From the NCBI GenBank assembly GCA_963850765.1, contig CAWKMN010000003.1:558001-622000 (forward strand): 64,000 nt of DNA. The letters are read 5' to 3'. Origin of the DNA: CAWKMN01 sp963850765 (GTDB lineage Bacteria > Chloroflexota > Anaerolineae > Aggregatilineales > Aggregatilineaceae). This document shows, one piece after another, positions 19,375 through 30,569 of this stretch. Below the pieces are notes generated by a model that saw only the letters and a program-made list of their open reading frames with translations, had not been told where the DNA came from and searched no databases. A program made the position numbers and the translations under genes. Numbering within the stretch: the first letter of the stretch is position 1; the number at the start of each line of letters is the position of its first letter.

Positions 19375-19479
19375 ACACCTGCTCCAATCTTCATCCAATC
19401 ACACGCAGATTATAACGCGCCGGTGCGCCCGTGTGTATCCGGTTTGCTGCTACAATCTGCTCATGGAGAGACTGCCGCT

Positions 19480-20103
19480 ATGAAACCCTTCACCATCGCG
19501 ATCATTGCCGGGGGGCAAAGTTCCCGCATGGGCACGGACAAATCGTTCGTGCCGCTGCGGGGCAAGCCGCTGATCGAACATCTCCTGGCGCGCATCGCGT
19601 CACTCGGCCAGGACGAGACGATCCTGGTCACGAACCGCCCGGACGAATACGCTCACCTGGACCTGCCCATGTTTACCGACGTGCTGCCCGGCAAAGGCGC
19701 GCTCGGTGGCATTTATACCGCCGTCCATGCCAGCCAGAGTCCCTACACGCTGGCACTGGCGTGCGATATGCCGTTCGTGAACGCGGATCTGCTGCGTTAT
19801 ATGCTGGCGCTAACCGAAGGTGATCAGGTGGACATCGTGGTGCCCCGCGTGGACGACCATCCGCAGGGCTTGCACGCCGTCTACAGCAAAGCCTGTCTGC
19901 TGCCGATCCGCGCCCGGCTGGATGCGGATCGCCTCAAAGTGATCGGCTTTTACGATCAGGTGCGCGTGCGCTACCTCGACCCGCCCGAGTGGTCCCAACT
20001 GGATCCACAGGGCTTATCGTTCCACAACATCAACACGCCGGCGGAACTGCTCAAAGCGCAGCAGGTTGCCGGTGCGGATCAATCCGGCGGCAGCGCCGAG
20101 TAG
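19480..20103 (+). CDS. mobA: Molybdenum cofactor guanylyltransferase
   Basis: A 207-residue protein starting at ATG 19480; the longer open frame upstream is on the opposite strand of lipA and is not used. The N-terminal nucleotide-binding motif is IIAGGQSSRMGTDKSF, the MobA signature LxGGxSxRMGxDK. It is followed by LPGKGALGGIYTAV and ALACDMPFVNADLL, with the metal-binding Asp. The C-terminus has the family ending FHNINTPAEL. The enzyme adds GMP to molybdopterin. No other molybdenum genes are nearby. Its 3' end overlaps the convergent O-antigen-ligase-like gene by 25 bases. Confidence 0.93.
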   Translation: MKPFTIAIIAGGQSSRMGTDKSFVPLRGKPLIEHLLARIASLGQDETILVTNRPDEYAHLDLPMFTDVLPGKGALGGIYTAVHASQSPYTLALACDMPFVNADLLRYMLALTEGDQVDIVVPRVDDHPQGLHAVYSKACLLPIRARLDADRLKVIGFYDQVRVRYLDPPEWSQLDPQGLSFHNINTPAELLKAQQVAGADQSGGSAE

Positions 20104-22420
20104 GCGTCTTCGAGCCACGCCGCCAGGATCGGATCGCGGCCCAGGATCGTAAGCTGTGGCAGCCACGTGCCTCTGATCTTCAGCCGCAGAAAGTGAAGAT
20201 TTGCCACATCGGGCCCGTAGAAATACAGCGGCGCGCCGGTCTGGTCCGGCTGAACAATCTGCGCGGCGCGATCGACATTGGTGAGCCAGCCATCCCAATC
20301 CCCGGATGCCTGGGCGAGTTCCGCTTCGATAGCAAAATACCACGCCTGATTGATCGGATTGTGTACCAGCAGCCGCGCCGCGCCGAGATAATCCCGCGCG
20401 CGCGCCAACTCGCCCGAGGCGAGATACAGCCGCGCCTGGTCAAAATAGGGATCGGGCAGCGTAGGATCGCGGGCGATCTCAGCGTCGAAGATTGCGGCGG
20501 CATCAGCGCGCCGGCCCTGTTCCCACAGCCGCTGAGCGCGCATATAGGGTGTCTCTTTGACCGGGTGATCGGCCAACACGGCCTGCCGCAGATTGGTTTG
20601 AGACCAGAATCGTGCATGGCCCCACACCGGCCGAGCATCAAGGGCACGGCGGTAAGCGTCTGCCGCACGATCGGCCATCCCCTGCTGCTCATAGTAGATG
20701 CCCAGGTTCAGCCACAGGTCCGGCGAATCGGGCGCATACCCGGTCGCGCGCCTCATCGACTCAATCGCTTCGCCGGGCTGACCATGCTGCCAGTACAGCA
20801 CCGCCAGATTCGCCCACCAGACCGCGTGCGCCGGCTCGTGATCCAGCGCGCGCCGGTACGCCGCTATTCCCTCTGGCAGGCAGGCATCATCCCCATCATA
20901 CGCCGCTAACCCGCAGGTGTAAGCATATTCGGCGTCATAGAGCGGAATAAACGGCTGTGCCTCCGCCGCCCGGCGAAGCGGATCAGCAGCCTGCACATAA
21001 CGGCCGTCGTAGACCAGCCGCTCGCCCTCGATATAGTCGATATAGACCGCCGCCGACCACCACCCGGACGCCAGCACGGCGATCCACAGAACGAGCGGAG
21101 CAAATCGAGCAATAAGTGCGGCCGAGCGCCGCCATGGGTAGTTGTCGTCTGACGGGTGCGGCGTATCGCGTTCTGTCGGCACGATCCCCGCCGCCAGGAT
21201 GCCCAGCATCAGCAGCATCACGGCGGGGATCATCATCGGAATATCGACTAAGCCATGCAGCACCAACCGCGACGATGGACATGCCGCACGCGGTCACGTG
21301 AGCCCGCTCTGCCGGATCGGATGTGGCGCGCCGAACCCGCCACCAGCAGCGGAAAATCAGCACCACCGTCAGACCGAGCGCGGCCAATCCCATTACCCCT
21401 AGTTCCGCCGCTGTGTTGAGCACGAGATTATGCGCGTGGGCGTGCGGCTGGTCGGGCGGCACAGAGCGATTCTCAAGCGCCGCGCGGCCGAACGTAAACG
21501 GTCCGGTGCCGGTCAGGGGGTGATCGGCAAACGTATCGAGCGCAATCCGGTAGAGTTCCTGGCGCTCGCTGGTTCCCCGGCGCGGCGTATCGAACATGTC
21601 CAGCGAGAAAACCAGCACGGCCAATGCGACCACCAGCACCAGCAGGGCAGCGCCGACCACACCCCACCGCGCGCGGCGCGAAGGTCGCAGAAAACCCGCG
21701 TCATGCAGCGCCAGAAGCCCCAGCGCAGCACCCGCGCCCAGCCACGCCCCACGCGACGAGGTCAGGATCAGCACTAACAGCGCCAGCGCGAACCACACCG
21801 CCCACAAGGACCGATCCAGCCGGCGCGCCGACCACCGCACTCGCACAAGGCCGAGCGGCAGCAGCATAGCGATCACGGCTCCCAGAGCATTAGGGTTACC
21901 CAACGAGCTTGGCAGCGCGCGGCGGCACCCACGGCACCGCGATCCCGTTCTGACGCGCAGCGGCCCATGCCGGGAACCAGTCCCCAACCTGCGCCAGCGC
22001 CAGCAGGATCAGCGGGATCGATGTGAACAGCGCCGCATCCGTGATCCACCGTCCCGGCAGCCCACGCCGGCGCAGGTCGCTCAGGATAACCCACACGCCC
22101 GCGTACAGACCCGCGTACCACGTGCCGATCGCCGCCCGCCCGGTTGAGTCACTTGCCAGGGCGGATACCGCATACGCCGCCGCCCACACAATCAGCGCCG
22201 GATCGAGCGGGGTGCGCGGCTGCGCCAATCTCCGCCGGGCGAACCACCACCACCCGGCCGCACCCGCCGTCAGCAGGGCCAGCGAGACGATTTGCAGACG
22301 GTCGAGCAGGACCCCGTTGTAAGTTCCTCCGATTGCCAGACCATACGCGACGATCAATGTCAGCAGCGACCGGCGGACAAGATCACGACGTGATGTGGAT
22401 GTGGCGGGCGGCGCAGTCAT
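20079..22420 (-). CDS. O-antigen-ligase (Wzy_C) membrane protein with C-terminal TPR repeats, two frameshifts
   Basis: Three overlapping frames form one protein of about 780 residues. The first (start 22420) gives N-terminal membrane helices. The second holds the Wzy_C core with SSLGNPNALGAVIAML, LTSSRGAWLGA, and the periplasmic loop TGTGPF with HAHNLVLNTAAELG. The third gives LHGLVDIPMMIP and more helices, then TPR repeats such as AVWWANLAVLYWQHGQPGEA. The frames join cleanly at about 21910-21920 and 21265-21275, so these look like single-base consensus errors. Such proteins polymerise or ligate surface glycans, or glycosylate proteins. The start codon overlaps the stop of the giant surface-protein gene (ATGA), so the two are probably translationally coupled. 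Confidence 0.75.
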
Positions 22421-25400
22421 CCGCCGCTTTCTCCCGGATCGAGCATGGATGGCATAAGCGCTGGCTGTGACGAATCCGGCGTGGGCGGCACCATAGTTGG
22501 TTCGGGCGTCGGCGTTGGCTCAACAGTTGGCTCAGGTGTCGGAGTGGGTTCGACGGTTGGTTCAGGCGTCGGCGTTGGTTCCGATGTCGGCGTTGGTTCG
22601 ATGGTTGGCTCCAGCGTCGGTTCGAGCGTTGCTTCGAGAGTTGGCTCGATGATCGGCTCCGTCGTTGGCTCTGCGGTTAGCTCCACCGTGGGCTCTATCG
22701 GCAGATCGGTCGGGACCGGGGTCTGAGTGGGCAGCAGCGGCGCGGTCACGCCCGCGATGATCGCAAACTGGCGAATCTCGCTCCACTCCGAGATGTTGCC
22801 CGCCGCGTCTATCGCCCGCACCCGCCACGAGTAGACGCCGCGCGAAAGCGGAGTCGGTGGCGCATACGTGGTCAGGCTGCCGACACGGATCGGCGGCAGT
22901 GGGAACGCGAGGTTGGTATCCACCTGAATCTCGTAGCCTGCCGCGCCAGCGGAGGGATTCCAGGACAGCTTGAGCTTCGGGTTGGTGCTCGACGCGTCGT
23001 CGACCGGCGCGATCGGAGTGGGCACAGGCGGAGCTACAGTGTCGATGGTAACTTGCCGGATGCCGCTCCACGGGCCAGCCGCACCAATCGAATTGATCGC
23101 GCGAACTTTCCATAAATACTTGCCATCTGGCAGTTCAAACGGCACAAATGCAAGCTCGAAGGGCGCGGTTGTCCCACCTTCCCCGCTGCCAAAATCGGCA
23201 TCGTCATCGATGGCAATTTCGTAGCGATAGGCATTTTGGACCTCTTGCCACTGGAATAACGGCGTGGTGTCATTAGTGAACGTCGCGCCAGCGGGTGTGA
23301 GCAGCATCGGCTGGCCGGGCTTGCCGGGTGTCACGATGAACGTCCAGGTCGGCATCCACACGGTTGTCGGACCGCCAACACTCGCCCGCACATGCCAATA
23401 GTAGACACCGGGCGGAAGATTTCCCATCGGCAGGTAGCTCAGGGCCGCGCCCACATTGACCGGCGCGTCAGGGAAATTAGGGTCATCGTCGATCTGGATC
23501 TCGTAGGTCGTTGCGCCGGGCATGGCGACCCAGGTGAACGTCGGGCGTTGGAGCGTCGTGGCGGACTCATGCTTTGGTGCCAGCATGATCGTGGTCATCA
23601 GCATGAAGGGCGCGCTCCATTCGCTCTCGACGCCCAGAGGATAGAGTGCCTTGACATGCCAGTAGTAGAATTTCCCGTATTCCAGCGCCCGATCGTTGGG
23701 TAGAGTGGCGGTCGTTAAATTCACCGTTTTATCAAACAGAATATTCTGGAACTCGAAATCACTCGCCATCTGTAGACGGTATTGCTGAGCCCCAGGGGTA
23801 CTGGCCCAGGTGAAAATGGGCGTCATATCCCGCACACCCGCGCTGTTTGCCGGAGTGAGCAGCACCGGCTGGTCCGGCCCGGTGGTATCCACGGTGAAGC
23901 CCCAGATCGCGCTCCACAGCCCTGGCACTCCGGTCGCACTCACGCCTCGCACCCGCCAGAAATATTTGCCATCCGGCAAGGGGTCAGCGATGTGGGCTGT
24001 TCCGTTTACCGTAATCGCCCGATCCGGGTCGATAAAGGTGTTTGTGGCATCGATCTGGATCTGGTAGTTTGCCACACCGTCAATTCCATTCCACGAGAAT
24101 TCAGGCGTTGAATTATCGGTTGGAATTCCCCTGGCTGGACCGAGCAGAACCGGCGCGGCGATTTGCTTCAGGGTGAACTGCCATGTGGCGCTCCACGCAC
24201 CGGCGACACCGACCGCATTGATCGCGCGCACCCGCCAGAAATACCGCCCGCCGTTGGGCAGCGCACTCGCGAGATAAGCCGGTGTGCCGGAATCTATCGT
24301 CACGTCCTGCACAGGGCTGGCGAACGTCTCATTGTTGTCGATCTGAATCTGGTAGACATCTCCATCGTCAACGGCTTTCCAGCTAAAGTCAGGTGTTGGG
24401 GTATCCAGCTTCGCGTAGTTGGCAGGTAACAGCAATTTTGGCGCGAGTGTCACCGGCGGCGTGATCGTAAATGTCCAGGCCGGCGTGAATTCGCTCCAGA
24501 CCCCGCCGCGATTCGACCGGGCGTGCCACTGGTAATCGCCAGCCAGTAACTTGGTGGTGGTCACGGCGAGGGTCGGGCCGGTCTTCTCAAATGCGGGGGC
24601 GCTGAAGTCGCCGCCGATCTCATCCACCTGGATGTGATAGAGTGCGCCCGAGCCCACGCTGATCACTTGCAGGGTTGGCGTGCTGTCGGTGAGATGTTGG
24701 GCATTTTTTGGCAGGTAGAGAATCGTCAGAGTCAGCGTGTTGACCCGGCTCCAATCGCCCCAACGCTCTGCGGCATCCTGCGCCCGCACCCGCCAATAGA
24801 TCACGCCGTAACTCAGGGCGGTGCCGGGTGTGGCAGAAAGCAACTTTGTCTGCGTGGTGAACAAGAGCGTGTCAGGAGCAAAGGTGGAGTCGTCCGAAAC
24901 CTGAAGCTCGTAGTTCACCGCCGTGGGGACGCTGTTCCACACCAGGAGCGGAGTCGTATCCGCCGTGCTGGTGTGATCCTTCGGGGTTTTGAGGATCGGC
25001 GCGGCCGGCCGCTGCGACTGCGTGCCAAACGTCCAGACCGCGCTCCACGGCCCTTCCACGCTGCTCCCATCCACGGCGTACACCCGCCACCAGTAGGTCT
25101 TGCCATCAGCCAGGACCATCGTCGCCGTATACTGCGTGCCGGGCGCCACCGTATCGATATCTGGCGACGTGAACGCAGCTTCACTATCGATCTGGATCCG
25201 GTAGTACGCGGCATGCGGAACCGCGCCCCATGCGAACGTCGGCTGGTTATCGCTGATGAGGCTCCCGTTCGCCGGATACAGCAGCGCCGGCGGAGCGATC
25301 TGCGAGTGGATCGTGATCGCGACGCTGCGGCTGTCAGTCAACGGGCCGCCCACGCCCGTGTAACCCTGGTCATTGGCGCTGAAACTGAGCGTATCCTCGC

Positions 25401-28400
25401 CCACATAACCCGCGCCCGGTTGGTAGATCAGCCCGTTCAGCGCCGTGTTGATCGCTGTTTGCGGGCCTATGACGGTCAGAGCGCCGGTCCCATCCCCTGC
25501 GACAGAGGTCAGGCCGGTATGGGTGCTGAGGGTCAGCGTGCCATACCATACTCCCAGAGACACACTGAGCGGGTTGCTGCCCGCGTCTATATCATCCGCG
25601 CGGATCAGATTCCCCGCGCTGCTGCCGAACGTCAGCGGGGCGTCCAGATACGCTTCCTGGGGGTCTGGCACGGTCAGAACCGGCGCGTCGTTCACCGGAT
25701 TGACCGTGATCGCCAGCGAGTCCGTATCGGTTTTTGCGCCGCCCGGCCCGGTAAATCCCTGGTCGTCGGCGGTGATTGTCAGGCTGGCTGCGCCGGTAAA
25801 GTCGGCGGCCGGCGTCAGGATCAACCCATTCAACGCCGTGTTGATCGCCGGGATCGTGCCGGCAAAGATCATGGACGCATCACCCGTCCCATCCCCGGCG
25901 CTGAACGTGAGTCCCGCCGTGCCGGGCAGAGTCAGCGTGCCATGATCCGCGGTGAGCGTGACCCGCACCGGATTCGCGCCCGCGTCAAGATCCGAGATGC
26001 TGATCGCGCTGCTTCCGCTAAGTATCAGAGGCATATCTTCGTTGGTATTTTGCGGATCCGGCAGGGCGTTGATGGGCGGCTCGTTCGTCGCGGCGGCGAC
26101 CCGGCACGCGGAGAATTCGGATGTGCTGCCATCAGGCCCGGTCGCGGTCGCCGTGACAAAGTGCCCCGCAGCGATGGGTGCAGCGAACACATAACGGAAC
26201 GACACGCTGCCGTTTGCATCCGTGGTGATGGGGGCGGTGAATTGATGGGTCTGGCCGTCTCCATAACCGGACGTGTTACACGCAGCATTGGTGAAAAATT
26301 CGAGCATGAACGGTGTGTTGGGCGTGCTGTTCAGCGTGCCGATGATCGTCCGCGTGGTCGCCGTGGTCAGCACGGGGTAGTTTTGCAGGCCGTTGGAACC
26401 TGTATCACCGTCGCCGGGATCGTTAACAGTCAAACCGTCGTCACCCAGGTCGATCCCCAGCATGTTGCTGCCCTCGATCTGGTTGCCCCTGAAGGTGTTG
26501 CCCGGCTCAGCGATCGTACCATCCATTAGGATCCCCCACTGACTGCCTGAGATCAGGTTGCACGCGCCGGTACACGCGCCGCCGGGCGTGATCCCCGTCG
26601 TGCCGCCGATGGTATTGCCGCCGCTGTGCAAAATCATGATCCCCGTGCTGTTCGATACGAGCGCGTTCCCCAGGATGGTGTTCCCCGTGATGATGTTCTC
26701 CGGTTCTTCGGCGTGGCCCCGAATCAGGATGCCATACTGCCTGCTGAAGGAGATCCGGTTTCGTGTCTCGGGTGTAGTCCCGCCGATGGTGTTGTAGGAT
26801 GCGCCATCGTCAATCTCAATCCCAACGCCGTTGGGCATGGCTTGCTGCCCGTTGGGCGACAACCCGATGGTGTTGCCCACCACCGTGATGTTTTGGGCAT
26901 CATCAGCGCCATTTGCCAGGGTTAAGGCCGTATTTGTGCTGTCTGCGATCACGTTGCTGCGGATGATCGAATCGGGCGTGCGAACGATAATCCCGCTCCC
27001 GTTGCCCCGTGCGGCAGTGCCGGCCGAGTCGGTGCCTACCAGGTTGCATTCGACCAGATTGTTGTATCCGGCAGCCAGCAGCAGCGCCGTGCCCGGAAAA
27101 TCCACCACCGCCAGCCCGCGTATCGTGTTGGACCCGAGCAAGATCGTCAGCCCGTCGCCAGCCCCGCCCAGATTCGCCCCGCTCAGGACAATCGGCAGAC
27201 TCCAGTTCGCGCAGTTAGCGCCGGGCTGCGTCGTGCCGTCGATGATGACCGAGTTGGTGACGGCGGGAAGCGGCGGTCAGCGGCGCGATGGTGTGCGGTC
27301 CCGCGCCGGGGATGTTGAAGGTGATGAGGTCTGCACCGGGGTTGGCATTCGCGTCGAGGATCGCCTGCCGCAGACTGCCGGGGCCGGAGTCGTCCGTGTT
27401 GGTGACGGTGAAAAGGCCGACCGCCGTAACCGGTGTGCTGCACGCCGAAAATTCAGATGTGTTGCCATCGGGATCGGTTGCCGTCGCGGTGATCACGCGC
27501 CCCACTGGGACTGTGCTGTTAAATACGAGGGTGAAGGATACATCCCCGTTTGAATCAGTCGTCACCGTTGCGGGGAGTGTCGTCGGCTGGAAGGTTTCGC
27601 CTTCGCCGTAGCCGGAGGGATCGCATTCGCGTGTTGCTGAAGAATTCGAGCGTAAAGGTGGTGTTCGGCGTGCTGTTGAGCGTGCCGGTGATGGTGGCTG
27701 CTGTCGCAGCGGTCAGCACGGGGTAGTTTTGCAGGTTGTTCGGCCCGGTGTCGGCGTCAAGCGGGATCGTTGGGGGTAGGACCATTGCCGGTCAGTCCGT
27801 CAAATCGATGCCCAACTCCGCCGTTAGCTGAAGATGCATATTATGTTGAAGACGATTACCTGTACGTGCAGCGGTACCACGAATCGGATACCCGGCCCGA
27901 TCGTTATAAGCAATCAGGTTTGCGGCTTCATGGCCGATAAATTCCGCCCCAATCCATCATTAGTCCATGGAACGTGAACATGACTCGTCGTATAGTGTAG
28001 ATGCCTGTCAGCTGCCGTTCCCACAATGGCAGTGTGCCGTTCACGATCCGTGCCGATACAGTTTCCCGCGATACGAACCGATATCGTCTGTTACCACACT
28101 GTCCGAACAAATACGCCGCCTATGCCACGTTACCGAAATCCACGTCACGCTTCTGCGAGGTCAGCCCGTATGCCATCGCCGTATCAGTGCCAATGCGGTT
28201 ATCGCATCGGCATCGTTACAATTACATTGATGCCGCATCCTCGATATTTCCTAGTACCAAGCCTAGTGCCGGTAGACGTCTGTTCCGATGTAGTTGCCTG
28301 CGATCGACATTATGGTAGGCATCGCCGGCTCGACTCGCAATGAAAACACTCCTGATAAGCATTCCCGGAGATGATATTCCGTTCGGTCGTCGTCCGCGAC

Positions 28401-29984
28401 TCCATCACCATTCGTGCCAACACGGTTATGCGTGCACCGTCACTGCACGCATGTACGCCCTCATGGTTTCCAAGCTGCGGCATTGTTCCACGCCGTCAAA
28501 TCAGCCCCGATGATAGTTGTCCTGCGATACTGATCGTTATGCCATCGATGCAGGAACTCTCTGTCGGGAATAATCCGGAAGTCCGATTCCCGGAAATCAC
28601 ATTGCGCTCACGTCGTCATCGATTTCCGTCACCGTTTGTTCCGATGACGATTATATTGACCACCGACAATATACACCACTCCATTGTAGTTGCCGCGAGC
28701 CAGCGTGCCGCGTAGTATCCGTGCCGATAAAATTACATGCAACATGATTGTTGTACTCGTGATCGAGCGCGCATACCTGCTCCGAAAATGGTTGATCACC
28801 AACCCGCGTACAGGCTATTCCCACCTCCGTAATGGTCAGTCCGTAGACTTCCACTACCGGCATTGCCCCGCTCAACTCAATCATCAGCGTCGGCGGCCAG
28901 GATCGCAGCTTGCGCCGGGCTGGGTCGTGCCGTCGATGATGACCGGATCGGTGATCTCTGGCAGCGCGGTCAGCGGCGCGATGGTATGCGGTCCTGCGCC
29001 GGGGATGTTGAAGGTGATCGTATCGGTGCCGGGGTTCGCGTTCGCGTCGAGGATCGCCTGCCGCAGACTGCCGGGGCCGGAGTCGTCGGTGGTGGTGACA
29101 TCGGCATCGGTCTGGCAGATGACTTGGTTGTCGGAGCCGCTGAAATCTATCTCATAGCCAACTACACACCCTTCGAGCGTGGTGTCCTTAGAGCCGGAGG
29201 TAGTGATCAGGCCATGCGGGGCGTACCAGTCGCCCACGATATAGCTTAAACTACCCGCGTAGGTAATAGTGCCAGCAGCCGTATCGCTGCCGTTAGCGAA
29301 GAACAACAAATCATCGGTGTAGGCGGAGAACCAGAGCCCTCCGCTGATTCGGATGTGGCCTGTGACAACAATCGTGACATAGTCTGTTTGCACCGATTCA
29401 AAAGCTTGTATCTGGACATTACCTGCGACGTAGATCAGCCCATCTCGAAACGTGCCATCCGGCTCAATCAGATCATCTTCCGTTACATCGCCTGCAAAAT
29501 AATAGTAGTGCGCCCCGGCTGCTACGGCCTTGCTGCCCCCCGGCTGATAATCCGCAATGTTATATGCTAACGGATCGGGCTGTGGGGCAATGGTGTAAGG
29601 CGGATCGCTGTAGCTAACAGACGGACTGATCGCAACATCGCCGTTAGGATTGTAGGTGATTGGCCCTTGAACTGAAAGCCCGGTACCGCCGCCATAAAGC
29701 TCAAGACCGCCATTGCTGTGGACCCCGCCTGTGATAGTGATACCTGAACCGACTACACTGGCGGTACCTTTCGATAGCGACTCCGACAGCGCAAAGATCG
29801 CGCGCAAATTACTGCGGTCGATGCGGGCGGTAGGGGCGCTCTCCGGCCTCGAATAGTGCGAAGCGGACACGACTGCCGGATCGCGCGGGATGGCGAGCAG
29901 GCCCAACAAGAGGATTACCAGCAAACCCAGTACCACCCACCGACGCGCAAACACACCCTTGAGGCTAACGGAAGTGTCAACCAT
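22417..29984 (-). CDS. Giant secreted beta-helix / cadherin-like / fibronectin-like surface protein, frameshifted
   Basis: One gene of about 7.5 kb read in pieces. It starts at 29984 with a long signal peptide (RRWVVLGLLVILLLGLLAI). A region with a PilX/anchor-like look (VGDWYAPHGLI) follows. Next come CSLREA-type right-handed beta-helix stretches beginning DDSGPGSLRQAILDANANPG and continuing with NTIGL, NVISGN and GNFIGTD repeats. Two cadherin-like blocks (VNPVNDAPVLTVP) lead into about nine fibronectin-like repeats with the pattern WxAVxGAxxYxIQID and YFWRVRA. It ends in a Pro/Thr/Glu tail. Frameshifts occur near 27215, 27270 and 27560 and densely across 27786-28883. It is probably an extracellular adhesin or sheath protein, an inference from architecture. 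The 3' end is coupled to the O-antigen-ligase-like gene. Confidence 0.68.
22480..22720 (-). repeat. PT-rich tandem repeat coding a cell-wall-spanning tail
   Basis: The minus strand encodes repeated units like EPTPTPEPTV (about 30 bases each), then degenerate EPTLEATLEP units. The DNA shows the matching repeated GTTGG / TCGGCGTTGG pattern. The tail is an extended Pro/Thr/Glu stalk just before the C-terminus of the giant protein. Copy number may vary between strains. Confidence 0.8.
27218..27394 (-). repeat. Direct repeat copy A within the giant surface gene
   Basis: About 177 bases closely matching 28912-29087. Both encode the same beta-helix opening, with DDSGPGSLRQAILDANANPG and then TITFNIPGAGPHTIAPLTA-type residues and an IIDGTTQPGA ending. 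Copy A has an extra base near 27272 that breaks the frame. Confidence 0.8.
27786..28883 (-). other. Scrambled beta-helix segment of the giant gene
   Basis: No long frame is open here on either strand that looks like protein. In the minus strand, short beta-helix motifs can be read in shifting frames: IELSGA, DGLTIT, NFIGTD, GVYIVGGQYN, then NVIGTNGDGN and NVISGN. The frame changes every 20-60 bases, with added substitutions. The sequence is visibly less G+C-rich than its surroundings. It looks like a collapsed or poorly corrected repeat region of the surface gene, or less likely a truly decayed section. Short plus-strand open frames here are not real genes. Confidence 0.65.
28912..29087 (-). 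repeat. Direct repeat copy B within the giant surface gene
   Basis: The partner of 27218-27394. Here the frame is intact and continuous with the signal-peptide end of the gene. It encodes the first DDSGPGSLRQAILD beta-helix opening. Confidence 0.8.
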
Positions 29985-30173
29985 CGATTTCCACCCTTTC
30001 CCATCCAGCGGGAAGCATGATACGCGCTACTATTGAGTGTAAATGAAGACTAACGGTGGATCAAGTGACAGACGACACAACCGGGCTATTTCACGAAAAT
30101 TTCAGAATGGTACTTTCCCGCCGATCCGATTTGCGTTACGATAGGTTGAGATTTCCACGAACGGGATGAACCC

Positions 30174-30419
30174 ATGCTCGCAACTGTCTATTCGTGTGCC
30201 GTCGTCGGCCTGGAAGGTGAAATCGTCCAGGTCGAAGTGGATTTTAACCCCCACGGGATGCCCGCCTTTACCGTCGTCGGCCTGCCGGATGTCGCCGTCC
30301 AGGAGAGCCGCGAGCGCGTCCGCTCCGCCATTCGCAACAGCGGACTGCAATTTCCGAATTGGGTCATCATCCATGCGTTAGCACCGAACCATTTGAAAGG
30401 GGAGTGTTCGCTTGGATAG
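30174..30419 (+). pseudogene. comM: Broken 5' fragment of comM (yifB), left side of the island
   Basis: Codons 1-62 match the N-terminus of the YifB/ComM family: LATVYSCAVVGLEGEIV, VDFNPHGMPAFTVVGLPD, and ESRERVRSAIRNSGLQFPN. The expected continuation (K.xTVNLAPA.LRKEGP) is lost. After QFPN the frame reads on for 19 residues to a stop at 30419, with only LAP and a few residues at equivalent places. The remaining gene body is found 18.6 kb away, at 49053-50422. The base usage here (G+C-rich, like the flanking genes) suggests this is the original host 5' end. It could be transcribed from its old promoter but makes only a short peptide. Confidence 0.85.
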
Positions 30420-30425
30420 ACTATC

Positions 30426-30457
30426 TATGGTCAAGTATGATCCTTTGTTTGACCATA
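30426..30457. repeat. Inverted repeat beside the left island junction
   Basis: Perfect 9-bp arms TATGGTCAA (30426-30434) and TTGACCATA (30449-30457) with a 14-base spacer. It lies just inside the island, beyond the end of the last minus-strand gene. It could be a weak terminator without a T run, a protein-binding site or part of an element end. Confidence 0.5.
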
Positions 30458-30569
30458 CAGGCTACACCTTGTCTACTCTCGAGCAGCTTTACCAGCAGAA
30501 ATCAGAGGGAGATTAACTGTGCAGTTATCACCCAAGCATATCCTGCGAGAATTTTCCCCTGCGCTCAAG

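Noticed and set aside
18796..19479. N-terminal extension of MobA by 228 residues
   Set aside because: It is antisense to lipA. The MobA nucleotide-binding motif should be near the N-terminus, as with ATG 19480.
22480..22720. CRISPR-like short repeats
   Set aside because: The repeats are contiguous codons for a Pro/Thr/Glu stalk, without spacers or nearby cas genes.
24634..26529. A 631-residue open frame on the plus strand
   Set aside because: It is the antisense shadow of the giant surface gene, rich in arginine and without any recognisable domain.
27967..28715. Several 60-115-residue plus-strand open frames
   Set aside because: They lie opposite the scrambled beta-helix section, lack ribosome sites and show no protein-like pattern.
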